A DNA stretch of 64,000 bases from Clostridium_AM tanneri (GTDB lineage: Bacteria > Bacillota > Clostridia > Clostridiales > Clostridiaceae), in NCBI RefSeq assembly GCF_033659955.1, contig NZ_JARUJP010000015.1, forward strand, positions 1 through 64,000, in the 5' to 3' direction. Positions 26,962-35,519 of the stretch are shown here, piece by piece (within the stretch, counting starts at the first letter, position 1; each line of letters opens with the position of its first letter). Under the pieces are notes generated by a model, which did no database searches, had not been told where the DNA came from, and saw only the letters and a list, made by a program, of their open reading frames with translations. A program made the translations under genes and the position numbers.

Positions 26962-28362
26962 ATGGATGAATATTTAGAATATATACTAGATAAGCTAAAA
27001 GACAATATTGACTTAAACCACAGACAAGTCCTTTGTAATAAAGGGATTATACACATGTTTTATATTGATAATCTCTGTAACGGTAAACTTATAAGTGATA
27101 CTATAATTGCTCCTTTTATAAGAAAGGAAAATATAGAGGCAGATATTGACTTTATAAAAAAGGATGTAATATACAGCAGTTCTGTTGGAGAGATAAAATC
27201 TAAGGATGAAGCATTAATTCACATACTATCTGGTGACGTGGTTATCCTCTTTGATTTTATATGTGATGTAATATACTGTGAAGCTAAAGGTTTTAGTAAA
27301 CGAAGTATTACTACGCCAATAACAGAAGCAGTTATAAAAGGACCTAGAGAAGGTTTTAACGAAGCCATAGTTGACAATATTTCACTAATAAGAAGGAAAA
27401 TTAAGAACCCTGATTTAAAAATTGAAAGCCTATATGTTGGAGAAAAATCCAATACCATAGTTATGATAGCTTATCTTAAGGATGTTGCACCAGAAACTCT
27501 AGTAAAACATATAAAGGAAACTATAAATAATACAGAGATAGATTTTGTATTAGATGTAAATTATATAGAAGAAAGTATTAAGGCGAAAGGTACTTTTTTT
27601 GATACTGTAGGCTATACTGAAAAACCTGATATTGCTGCTTCAAAGATATTTGAAGGCAGAGTTGTAATATTAGTAGATGGAAGTCCTTTTGCTTTAACAG
27701 TTCCTTATTTTTTCTTTGAAAACTTTCAAATGGCAGACGACTACTATTTAAACAAATATTATACTAATGCAACAAGATTAATAAGGTTAGTAGCCTTCTG
27801 TTTAGCAGTATTATTGCCTGGCTTCTATATAGCAATAAACTCCTATCACTTTGCCCTAATTCCACTAGTATTTATATTTAGGCTGGCTTCTTCCAGAGCA
27901 GATGTTCCTTTTCCCTTGGTACTAGAGGTTTTCATAATGGCCTTCTTTTTTCAGTTGTTAAGAGAGGCTGGTATAAGACTTCCCCAACCAATAGGTCAGG
28001 CAATGAGTATCGTAGGTGCTTTAATATTAGGTGACGCTGCAGTTGGTTCTGGCCTTGCCTCTCAGAGTACAGTAATAGTTGTTGCTCTTTCTGCAATATC
28101 TTCCTTCTTAATACCTAAACTTTACTCTGGATTGTACCTATGGATTTTTATTGTAACAATATTGTCCTCATTGCTAGGGCTAATGGGGTTCTTTGCATCC
28201 TTTTTTATGTTAATTGCTCACATTGCTTCCTTAGATAGCTGTGGTTATCCTTACTTTATGCCTTTTGGTACCTCCAATGACTTTAAGTATAAAGACTTAT
28301 TTATGAGAAAAGACCTTAAAAATATATCTAAAAATATTTTATATAAGGATGATAAAAAATGA
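26962..28362 (+). CDS. spore germination receptor subunit A (GerAA/GerKA family)
   Basis: From ATG 26962, 466 aa. N-terminal soluble domain (~1-250) with the conserved GDVVILFD, RSITTPITEAVIKGPREGFNE and NTIVMIAYL motifs, then several membrane segments (~270-430) including the FRLASSRADVPFPLVLEVF and REAGIRLPQPIGQ stretches of GerA proteins. It forms the germinant receptor in the spore inner membrane with the B and C subunits. An ATG four codons upstream (26950) lacks an RBS, whereas GGGTGAT precedes 26962. The stop overlaps the start of the C subunit gene by 4 nt. Confidence 0.93.
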   Translation: MDEYLEYILDKLKDNIDLNHRQVLCNKGIIHMFYIDNLCNGKLISDTIIAPFIRKENIEADIDFIKKDVIYSSSVGEIKSKDEALIHILSGDVVILFDFICDVIYCEAKGFSKRSITTPITEAVIKGPREGFNEAIVDNISLIRRKIKNPDLKIESLYVGEKSNTIVMIAYLKDVAPETLVKHIKETINNTEIDFVLDVNYIEESIKAKGTFFDTVGYTEKPDIAASKIFEGRVVILVDGSPFALTVPYFFFENFQMADDYYLNKYYTNATRLIRLVAFCLAVLLPGFYIAINSYHFALIPLVFIFRLASSRADVPFPLVLEVFIMAFFFQLLREAGIRLPQPIGQAMSIVGALILGDAAVGSGLASQSTVIVVALSAISSFLIPKLYSGLYLWIFIVTILSSLLGLMGFFASFFMLIAHIASLDSCGYPYFMPFGTSNDFKYKDLFMRKDLKNISKNILYKDDKK

Positions 28363-29480
28363 AAAAAATTCTCTTATGCTTTCTTATACTTACCACAGTT
28401 TTATTTAGTGGATGCTTTAATTATAGAGATATAGATAAGGTCCTTTTCGTAACAGCTGTTATCGTAGATATAGATGGTAATGGCGATCCTATACTTTATA
28501 TAGAAGCCTTCAAACCAAGCAGAGGTGGTCAAGGTTCTTCTGGAAAAGGAGAAAGAGTGCTATTTGAAGGAACAGGTAAGACTATCTTTGAAATAGTAAG
28601 AGATATAAATCTATCTTCAAGCTACAAACTAAACTATACCCAAAATAGAGGTATTATTTTTACTGAAAAAGCTGCCGAAAAAGGTTTAGAAAACTTTATA
28701 GACTTTTTTGATAGAGACCAAGAGCTAGTTATAAGAGCTGATATCGCAATTTTCAAAGGTGATCCTAAAAGCCTGCTAAATTCTAAGCTAAAGGAACAGG
28801 AGTATATTGGTTTATTTATACATGACTTAATTTATAATATATCTGCTTCATCTAGGGGAGTTGTTCTGAGACTTAATGATTTCCTAAATAAAATGTATAC
28901 CCGTAATAACATTGCAGTTATTACTACTATAGCAATAAAAAAAGATCAGCCAGAGGATAAAATAGAGGTTTCTGATGCAGCTATACTCCGTGATTGTAAA
29001 CTAGTAGATATGTTAGACAGACGTCAAGGAGAAGGTTATAACTTTTTAATGGATAACATAAAGGGAGGCACACTGGAGGTTACTAATCCAGATGCTCCTA
29101 ACAAATTTATAACTCTTGAAATATTAAATAGTAAAACAATTACCAAGATAAATTATGATGGTAAAACAGTCCATTTAAAAAAGATAATTAATACACGAAC
29201 CAGCATTGGAGAGGCTCAGGATAAACTTATATTTTCAAAGGATAAACTTAATAAAATAAGTAATAATGCAGAAAAAAATATATCTAGAGAATGTACGAGA
29301 ATATATGAAGAATATAAAAAGAAGAATTTAGATATCCTTAATATAGAAGAAGAATTTTCTAGAAAATACCCTAAAAAAAAGATAGATAATGTACTGCTTA
29401 ATAGCCAATTGGAACTGGAAGTGCATGTGGAGGTGGAAGGCTCTGCAGATAAAATGGACTTTAGATATGGAGGGAAGTAA
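28359..29480 (+). CDS. spore germination receptor lipoprotein subunit C (GerAC/GerKC family)
   Basis: 373-aa lipoprotein: signal MKKILLCFLILTTVLF with lipobox FSGC and the typical following motif NYRDIDKVLFVTAVIVD. The GerC domains continue through TGKTIFEIVRDINLSSSYKLNYTQN and a C-terminal domain with VEVEGSADK. It anchors on the outer face of the spore inner membrane. Starts within the ATGA overlap with the A subunit, so translation is coupled. A hairpin overlaps the stop codon. Confidence 0.92.
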   Translation: MKKILLCFLILTTVLFSGCFNYRDIDKVLFVTAVIVDIDGNGDPILYIEAFKPSRGGQGSSGKGERVLFEGTGKTIFEIVRDINLSSSYKLNYTQNRGIIFTEKAAEKGLENFIDFFDRDQELVIRADIAIFKGDPKSLLNSKLKEQEYIGLFIHDLIYNISASSRGVVLRLNDFLNKMYTRNNIAVITTIAIKKDQPEDKIEVSDAAILRDCKLVDMLDRRQGEGYNFLMDNIKGGTLEVTNPDAPNKFITLEILNSKTITKINYDGKTVHLKKIINTRTSIGEAQDKLIFSKDKLNKISNNAEKNISRECTRIYEEYKKKNLDILNIEEEFSRKYPKKKIDNVLLNSQLELEVHVEVEGSADKMDFRYGGK

Positions 29481-29495
29481 TCACTTCCCTCCATA
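29466..29495. terminator. perfect hairpin between convergent gerC-type and yaaR genes
   Basis: 13-bp perfect stem TATGGAGGGAAGT (29466-29478) / ACTTCCCTCCATA (29483-29495) with a 4-nt loop, overlapping the stop codon of the C subunit. No T-run follows on either strand, so it may protect 3' ends or act as a weak terminator. Confidence 0.5.
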
Positions 29496-29502
29496 GTCAT
29501 TA

Positions 29503-29925
29503 TTACTTATAAATATCAACTAAAAGCCCTGATATATCGTCGATAGTTGCTGCAACGTTTAGGTTATCCTTTTGCTCATTTACAAGCATTTGGGTAAGTT
29601 CTTCAAGCTTTTGATCAATGGTATCTACAGTTATAAAATACTGTGTCTGCCAGAAACTTATATCTTTTTTAACACCATACATAAAGCTTAGAACAGAATC
29701 TAAATACTCTTTTATCATTTTTTTATAGGCCTTTACATCAACATAGGATTTAGTTATAGCTAATCTATTTCCTTTCTTTTTTATATTATCAAACATCTCC
29801 TTAAGCTGCTCTTCTGACTTTTTCTGCATCTGTGAATTAAAGCTTTGAGAAAAGTCTTTTTTTACAGATAAATTCTTTTTCTCAGAAGGAACAGAAGCAC
29901 TTCTTCCAACTCTGGATATTTCCAT
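29503..29925 (-). CDS. YaaR family protein
   Basis: 140 aa from ATG 29925 (GGAGG, 7-nt spacing; the ATG at 29946 has no RBS). Begins MEISRVGRSA and has a Lys/Glu-rich helical body with YVDVKAYKKMIKEYLDSVL and a C-terminal DTIDQKLEELTQMLV segment, matching the YaaR (DUF327) family found in spore formers. The molecular role is unknown. Convergent with the germination genes. Confidence 0.75.
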   Translation of the reverse strand: MEISRVGRSASVPSEKKNLSVKKDFSQSFNSQMQKKSEEQLKEMFDNIKKKGNRLAITKSYVDVKAYKKMIKEYLDSVLSFMYGVKKDISFWQTQYFITVDTIDQKLEELTQMLVNEQKDNLNVAATIDDISGLLVDIYK

Positions 29926-30049
29926 AACCCTACCTCCATACTTCATTATGTATATAAATTGTACTAATTTTCTTATGAAATATCTATATATAAATATTCG
30001 TATTATTATTAGTTATAGTTAAATATTTTTTCTTCTGAAAAACAACTTA

Positions 30050-30087
30050 AAAAATGAAGGTCAGATAGACTTAATCTATCTGACCTT
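30050..30087 (-). terminator. SASP gene terminator
   Basis: 13-bp perfect stem AAGGTCAGATAGA (30057-30069) / TCTATCTGACCTT (30075-30087), followed on the minus strand by CATTTTTTAA. Confidence 0.85.
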
Positions 30088-30104
30088 ATTATTGTAAATT
30101 CAAA

Positions 30105-30302
30105 CTATACTAATCCTTTTTCATAAGCTTCTATCATCTTTTTAACCATGTTACCACCTACTGAACCAGCTTCTCTTGCAGTTATATCTCCATTGTATCC
30201 TTCCTTTAAGTCTACTCCAACCTCTCTAGCTGATTCCATCTTAAATCTGTCTAATCCTGCTTTAGCTTCTGGTACTAATACTCTGTTACTTCTGTTTGAC
30301 AT
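30105..30302 (-). CDS. alpha/beta-type small acid-soluble spore protein
   Basis: DNA-binding protein that coats and protects spore DNA and is degraded during germination. 65 aa from ATG 30302 (AAAGGAGG, 9-nt spacing; a GTG at 30326 is too close to the RBS). Both conserved blocks are present: VPEAKAGLDRFKMESAREVGV and the DNA-contacting GYNGDITAREAGSVGGNMVKKMI. At the usual GPR protease site (E-F/I/V-A) the sequence reads E-S-A, a deviation. Monocistronic, with a strong terminator. A forespore sigma-G promoter is expected, but none could be assigned with confidence. Confidence 0.95.
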   Translation of the reverse strand: MSNRSNRVLVPEAKAGLDRFKMESAREVGVDLKEGYNGDITAREAGSVGGNMVKKMIEAYEKGLV

Positions 30303-30536
30303 AATAACATTCCTCCTTTTATCCACCTATTATTTAATCCATCTTAATCTATTTTTTCTAAAGTCAAATTATAATGTTGCTTTTACAACTTAACTTTATG
30401 TTATAAGTTTGCACAGTTTGAGAAATAATACTCCTTTTAATTGAAGGTAAATATGTAAGTCTTTATTTAATTAGTATAAAAATAACTGCTATATTTTCTC
30501 TTAATTTGTACACCCTACTTATTGAGGTGAGTATTA

Positions 30537-30722
30537 ATGGAAAACACAAAGAACAACAGAAATAATTATAATGAAGAATTTGCTACTGAACAGGATGTTT
30601 CAGGAGGAAAGACTCTAGAGAATCAAGTATCTAATGAGGAAATGCTTTATAGAAAAAAGGAAGAATATGATGCCAAATTTACTCTTTATAAAGGCTCAAT
30701 ACTTCCAGAGGATCAGCGTTAA
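30537..30722 (+). CDS. small hydrophilic protein, unknown
   Basis: 61 aa, very polar and acidic, Asn/Glu/Lys-rich, no membrane segment or Cys. Preceded by GAGGTGAG 5-6 nt before ATG and followed by a perfect 16-bp terminator, which makes it a convincing independent gene despite its size. No family recognised. The position next to the SASP and germination genes makes a spore-related role possible, but nothing in the sequence proves it. Confidence 0.65.
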   Translation: MENTKNNRNNYNEEFATEQDVSGGKTLENQVSNEEMLYRKKEEYDAKFTLYKGSILPEDQR

Positions 30723-30762
30723 CAACCTTTTTTCTTAAAACCTCCAAAATTTCAAAATGACT

Positions 30763-30806
30763 AAGTAAAGAAGACTGATGAAAACTCAGTCTTCTTTACT
30801 TTTTTA
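30763..30806 (+). terminator. terminator of the 61-aa protein gene
   Basis: 16-bp perfect stem AAGTAAAGAAGACTGA (30763-30778) / TCAGTCTTCTTTACTT (30786-30801) followed by TTTTT. Confidence 0.88.
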
Positions 30807-30890
30807 ATCTTATGATATAAAGTAATATTATGCAAAAAATTCTATAACTTAGTTATATATAATTTAAAAGTATAAAATGAGGTGATTTGC

Positions 30891-31427
30891 TTGAAAAAGC
30901 TTTTATCTATGTTTTCCAGCTTCTTTAAAATAGGAGCTTTTACCTTTGGTGGTGGTTATGCAATGATTCCATTAATTCAAGCAGAAGTAGTAGAAAACAA
31001 AAAATGGATTGAAAAGGATGAGTTTTTAGATATTCTCGTTATAGCTCAGTCTTTTCCAGGTGCTCTTGCAGTTAATACTTCTATATTTATAGGTTATAAA
31101 ATAGGGGGAGCAGTAGGGGCTATACTAGCCTTACTAGGGACTGTTCTGCCTTCCTTTTTCATAATACTGCTTGTAGCTTCTTTTTTTATGCAGTTTAGAA
31201 CTAACTACTATGTGGATTTAGTATTCAAAGGTATAGGGGCTGCAGTGCCAATGCTAGTTTTAATCGCAGTAGTTAGTCTTTCTAAATCAGTGGATAAAAA
31301 TTATACAAACTTACTAATAGTCATTATAACCGTTGTCTGTATTACCATTATAGATATTCATCCAGTACTAGTCATAGTTGCATCTGGTCTGTACGGTTAC
31401 ATATTCTTCAGGAAGAAGGTGAAATAA
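30891..31427 (+). CDS. chromate transporter (CHR) half-protein 1
   Basis: One of two half-size CHR-family membrane proteins, thought to act together as chromate (sulfate analogue) exporters. 178 aa from TTG 30891, with AGGTGAT just upstream; the GTG at 30882 lies inside that RBS. With this start, SSFFKIGAFTFGGGYAMIPLI lines up with the same region of the next gene. Contains AQSFPGALAVNTSIFIGYKIGG. About five to six membrane segments. Stop is directly followed by the ATG of the second half. Confidence 0.87.
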   Translation: MKKLLSMFSSFFKIGAFTFGGGYAMIPLIQAEVVENKKWIEKDEFLDILVIAQSFPGALAVNTSIFIGYKIGGAVGAILALLGTVLPSFFIILLVASFFMQFRTNYYVDLVFKGIGAAVPMLVLIAVVSLSKSVDKNYTNLLIVIITVVCITIIDIHPVLVIVASGLYGYIFFRKKVK

Positions 31428-31952
31428 ATGCATACTATGTTGCAGATATTTTGGTCATTTTTCAAGATAGGTGCTTTTAGCTTTGGTGGTGGATATGCTA
31501 TGCTTCCTTTAATAGAAAGGGAAATCGTTACTCATAGACAATGGATTAGTTATAAGGATTTTATCGATATAATAGGCATTTCTCAAATGACACCAGGCCC
31601 TATTGCCATAAACTCTGCTACCTTTGTAGGGTATAAAGTTTCAGGATTTCTTGGCAGCGCCGCTGGAACCATTGGAGTAACAGCTTTTTCCTTTATTCTT
31701 GTTTCTATCGCTACCCACTATATAATTAAATTCAAGGAATCGAAAACTATGAAAGCAGTGCTCCTTGGAATGCGCCCTGCACTAATAGGTCTTATTATAT
31801 CTGCCTTCTTATCTCTTGCTAAAGAATCTTATCATGATATAAAGAGTATTATTATAGGTATTTTCATAATGGCTATCCTTTTATCTAAAAAAGTGCATCC
31901 TATTTTAACTATTGTGATTGCCGGTATTGCAGGCATATTGCTCTACAGATAA
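31428..31952 (+). CDS. chromate transporter (CHR) half-protein 2
   Basis: 174 aa, paralogous to the preceding gene: WSFFKIGAFSFGGGYAMLPLI and ISQMTPGPIAINSATFVGYKVSG, the CHR signature. Zero-base spacing from the previous stop indicates an operon and a heteromeric transporter of two oppositely inserted halves, as proposed for short-chain CHR pairs. The real substrate in this organism may not be chromate. Confidence 0.88.
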   Translation: MHTMLQIFWSFFKIGAFSFGGGYAMLPLIEREIVTHRQWISYKDFIDIIGISQMTPGPIAINSATFVGYKVSGFLGSAAGTIGVTAFSFILVSIATHYIIKFKESKTMKAVLLGMRPALIGLIISAFLSLAKESYHDIKSIIIGIFIMAILLSKKVHPILTIVIAGIAGILLYR

Positions 31953-32086
31953 AATATCTCACAGTTTATACGTATAAAAGCAAAAATAAGGTTAAGTCCA
32001 CTAGTTCATAAATCATGTGAATTATTTATATAGCTTATATACGTTGCCCATTATTCCATGAGCATACTATGAATTATAGAATGTAT

Positions 32087-32134
32087 AAAAGTGGGATGAA
32101 AAGCCTTATTTTATCGACTTTTCATCCCACTTTT
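32087..32134. terminator. bidirectional terminator between chr pair and chemoreceptor
   Basis: 16-bp perfect stem AAAAGTGGGATGAAAA (32087-32102) / TTTTCATCCCACTTTT (32119-32134), with A/T tracts on both sides, between convergent genes. Confidence 0.82.
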
Positions 32135-32156
32135 GTAAAGAAACAAGGGCAGTTAT

Positions 32157-34361
32157 TTATTTAATTTTAAACTCTCCAGTAAGTCTCTGCAAATCTACTG
32201 CAATACCTTTTAATTCTTCTGCAGTTTCCGAAACACTGCTAATTACTATACCCTGATTTTCTATAGTTGCAAAAACTTCCTCTGCCGCAGCAACTGCTTC
32301 CTCTGTTATTGATGATATTTCCTCAACAGAGATTACAACTTTACATTTACTTTCATCTATTTTTTCTATACTTTCTGCAAGAGAATTTATTTCGCCGAAG
32401 ATATTTTTTATTTCCTTGTCTATTGTTTCAAAATAATCACTTGTATTCTCAAGAGCTTCATTAGATTCTCCTAAAATTATATTAGCCCTATTCATTTTAC
32501 TTTCAGTATCTATTATATCCTGTTGAATTTCAGCTATAATTTTTCCAATATCCTCTGTCGATAGGGAGGTTTGCTCTGCTAGCTTTCTTATTTCCTCTGC
32601 TACAACTGAAAATCCTCTCCCCATTTCTCCAGCACGAGCTGCTTCTATTGCTGCATTTAAAGCTAACAGATTGGTCTGTTCTGCAATATATTTTATGGTG
32701 CTTACTACATTACTTATGGAGCCGGATTTATTTGATAGTAACCCAATGCTGGATGAAACACCCTTAGTAATATTATTATTGATTTGAAATTTATGTTTTA
32801 AGTTATCAACGGACTCTGACATTTCTTTAGTCATATTATCTGTTTTATATACATACTCTCTTACCTTATTGGAACTATTTACTACCTTATCAATATCTTC
32901 TGCAAGGTCCATTAATTTACCTAATCCCTGCTGAGCTGTCTGCGACTGCTTACAAGCACCTTGTGCTAACTCATTTGTAGCTACTGATATTTCAGAAGAT
33001 GATTTAGTTGTTTCATTCATTGCATAAGCTAAATTATTAGAATACTCTGCTGCCTTAGAAGAGTTATTTACTAAAGTCTCTACTATATTTCTTAAAAAAG
33101 CTCTCATATTCCCTGTTGATTTTGCAATTACTCCTATCTCATCTTTCCTGTAAGACAATTTTTCAAAACTTTCATCATAAACTAAATCTAGTTTTGCAGT
33201 TTTATCTATAAGTTCTGTAACCTCCATAATAGGATTAGCAATTACCTTTCCTACAATCCTAGCAACTATTACAGCTGCCACTATACCAATGATAATAAAT
33301 AAGATAACCAGTAAAATTACAATATTCATCTGCTTAAGTACTTCCCTTTGAGGAACGTCTACTAACATAATATATCCGTTAACTAGATGTGTATAAACTA
33401 ATATTTTATTATTATTTTGATACTTATAATCAACTATTCCTGATTTGTTTTTATTAATTTCCTCTGTTAGGAATTTTAGGCTTCCATTATCTATTTTAGC
33501 AAAATTATTATTTCCCTCTTGATTTTTTGAGGCTTTAGTTACAGTATCCACATCTTTATTTACTTCTTTCTTTAAGAGTTTAGCCTTTATTGTACTAAGC
33601 AAACTAATCCTCTCTACTTCTTTAATTGATGGTTCTACTAAAAAATCATAATTTTTATTTACTAAAGCAATATACCCGCTGTCATATATACTTGTTGATT
33701 TTATTTCTTTTCGAAAGTAATCAAAGTTAATATCCATTCCTACTACACCAACTAAAACATTATTCTTATATATTGGAATAATGTATGATGTTATTGATAT
33801 GTTAAGCTTTGAATCAACGTAAGGGTCAATCCATATTGGTTTTTTCTCTTTGATAGGCTTATAGTACCATTCCATGTCATTGTTATCCTGTGAAAATTCT
33901 TCTAGGGACTCCAGTGGATGTTCCTTAAATTCACTATTGTCATTGTCTTTTACAAACCATGCACCGTATACCCCTTTGGCAAGCTTTGGGTTAATATAAA
34001 AATACACACTTTGTGCTCCGTTGGTAGTTTGTCCAAAACCTTTTACTATGTTTTTTATACTATTTTCATATTCCTTGCCATAGTTTATGTCTAAATCTAA
34101 CCTTTCTATATCAACAGAAGAACTTATAGTTGTTGCTAGGTTTTCAACGGAGTTTTCCACATTTTCAATGGTTCCATTAAGCTCTGTTTCTTTGTTTTCT
34201 GCTACTAAAGAAAGATTTTTTTTAGCTAGATCTTTTATAATCCTACTACTTTTTACTATGCTAATTCCTCCAACTATAATGGCTACCATAGTTGAACAGG
34301 TAACAATAGCCGCTATAATTTTGTTTCGAATATTTTTTCCTAGAAAACCTTTTAGTTTCAT
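32157..34361 (-). CDS. methyl-accepting chemotaxis protein with extracellular Cache sensor
   Basis: 734-aa transmembrane receptor. TM1 (~14-36), a large extracellular double-Cache-type sensor (~40-335; FGQTTNGAQSVYFY, WYYKPIKEKKPIW, VGVVGMDINFDYF), TM2 (~340-365, IVILLVILFIIIGIVAAVIVARIVG), HAMP, then the cytoplasmic coiled coil with the hairpin tip EQTNLLALNAAIEAARAGEMGRGFSVVAEEIRKLA. Cache sensors often bind amino or organic acids; the ligand is unknown. ATG 34361 has GGGGGA upstream; the ATG ten codons earlier has none. No che genes nearby. Confidence 0.92.
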   Translation of the reverse strand: MKLKGFLGKNIRNKIIAAIVTCSTMVAIIVGGISIVKSSRIIKDLAKKNLSLVAENKETELNGTIENVENSVENLATTISSSVDIERLDLDINYGKEYENSIKNIVKGFGQTTNGAQSVYFYINPKLAKGVYGAWFVKDNDNSEFKEHPLESLEEFSQDNNDMEWYYKPIKEKKPIWIDPYVDSKLNISITSYIIPIYKNNVLVGVVGMDINFDYFRKEIKSTSIYDSGYIALVNKNYDFLVEPSIKEVERISLLSTIKAKLLKKEVNKDVDTVTKASKNQEGNNNFAKIDNGSLKFLTEEINKNKSGIVDYKYQNNNKILVYTHLVNGYIMLVDVPQREVLKQMNIVILLVILFIIIGIVAAVIVARIVGKVIANPIMEVTELIDKTAKLDLVYDESFEKLSYRKDEIGVIAKSTGNMRAFLRNIVETLVNNSSKAAEYSNNLAYAMNETTKSSSEISVATNELAQGACKQSQTAQQGLGKLMDLAEDIDKVVNSSNKVREYVYKTDNMTKEMSESVDNLKHKFQINNNITKGVSSSIGLLSNKSGSISNVVSTIKYIAEQTNLLALNAAIEAARAGEMGRGFSVVAEEIRKLAEQTSLSTEDIGKIIAEIQQDIIDTESKMNRANIILGESNEALENTSDYFETIDKEIKNIFGEINSLAESIEKIDESKCKVVISVEEISSITEEAVAAAEEVFATIENQGIVISSVSETAEELKGIAVDLQRLTGEFKIK

Positions 34362-34476
34362 CCTTTGTTCCCCCTGATAAAGTTGCAACATGCTTTTTTA
34401 GACACTATTCTATTTTATTAGACAATTTATGCAATAGCAATATATTCTTATGGAAAATACGAAATAACTGTAAACT

Positions 34477-34522
34477 GCCACCTACTTAACAAAACAGATT
34501 TTAATTTTGTTATGTAGGTGGC
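34477..34522 (-). terminator. long hairpin downstream of the secreted metallo-hydrolase
   Basis: 18-bp stem GCCACCTACTTAACAAAA (34477-34494) / TTTTGTTATGTAGGTGGC (34505-34522) with one mismatch, directly after the minus-strand stop at 34531. The outer flank lacks a strong T-run. Confidence 0.6.
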
Positions 34523-34530
34523 CACTGTAC

Positions 34531-35358
34531 TTATTCAATTCTCACATTAATTCCATCCTTTGAGCCTCTTATAAGTCCATTTTTTACAACTACATTTCCA
34601 TGAAAATCTGTTCTAAATATGGTAGTACCCTTGCTATTTATTCTTTTTAAAATCTTCAAATCAGGAGTTCCTACACCATTGCAGGTAACTACTGCAATTT
34701 TTGCCTTTACTTTATTTAAAAACTTATCGGTGCTGCTGGTATTTAAAGAATGATGAGGTACTTTTAAAACATCACACTCTTTAAGCTCTCCGCTGTTAAT
34801 CATATCTTCTTCCTCTGCCTTTTCACAATCTGCTGCAAATAAATACTTTATACCATCTATTTGTCCCTGCAGTACTAAAGAATTATTATTCTCTATTTTT
34901 TTATCTTCCCTAAAAGGTGCAATAGCTTTTAAGTTAACCTTACCCTGTTTTAGTTTAAAGTCTCTACTTATATATTTTACCTTTACTCCTTTTTGCACTA
35001 AGCTCTTATACAAATCATATTGCATTTCATTTTGATGAACAGGAAGAAAAACCTTAGCTACCTTTTTACTTTCTACTATTTTTAACAATCCACCATAATG
35101 ATCATCATGATAATGGGTAAGTATAATTGCTTCAATATGATTTATTCCATTTTTGTTTAGATACTCTATTACCCTATTTTTATAGTAAGGTGCACCTGTA
35201 TCTATCAAATAATTTTTATTGGGACTTCTTATTAAAATACAGTCACTTTGCCCAGTATCTATAAAATGCACTTCACATTCGTGGTGACCTGCAAAGGCAG
35301 TACTGCCGGTAAATAATATTACAATAAAAAAAATAAATGTAATTGCTTTCCTTCTCAT
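34531..35358 (-). CDS. secreted metallo-beta-lactamase-fold hydrolase (ComEC C-terminal-like)
   Basis: 275 aa with an N-terminal signal sequence (MRRKAITFIFFIVILFTGSTAFAG, cut probably after AFA). The MBL zinc motif THYHDDHYGG is intact, with later LFAADCE and KVPHHS supplying further ligands. The opening VHFIDTGQSDCILI stretch matches the stand-alone ComEC/Rec2-related family, in ComEC itself implicated in nuclease activity during DNA uptake. As an exported, membrane-free version, its substrate is open. Monocistronic. Confidence 0.87.
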   Translation of the reverse strand: MRRKAITFIFFIVILFTGSTAFAGHHECEVHFIDTGQSDCILIRSPNKNYLIDTGAPYYKNRVIEYLNKNGINHIEAIILTHYHDDHYGGLLKIVESKKVAKVFLPVHQNEMQYDLYKSLVQKGVKVKYISRDFKLKQGKVNLKAIAPFREDKKIENNNSLVLQGQIDGIKYLFAADCEKAEEEDMINSGELKECDVLKVPHHSLNTSSTDKFLNKVKAKIAVVTCNGVGTPDLKILKRINSKGTTIFRTDFHGNVVVKNGLIRGSKDGINVRIE

Positions 35359-35519
35359 TTTTTCACCTCCAGAAAGTCTATTACATTTATTTTCTGTATT
35401 ATATAGAACTTATATCCTTTTTAAAATTTTCCATATATCCATTCAATTTTAAGTAATCTATCTCACTAAAAGAATGGTATATGTTGTTGCTGTATCTTGC
35501 CTAAGTTATATATTTTTTA

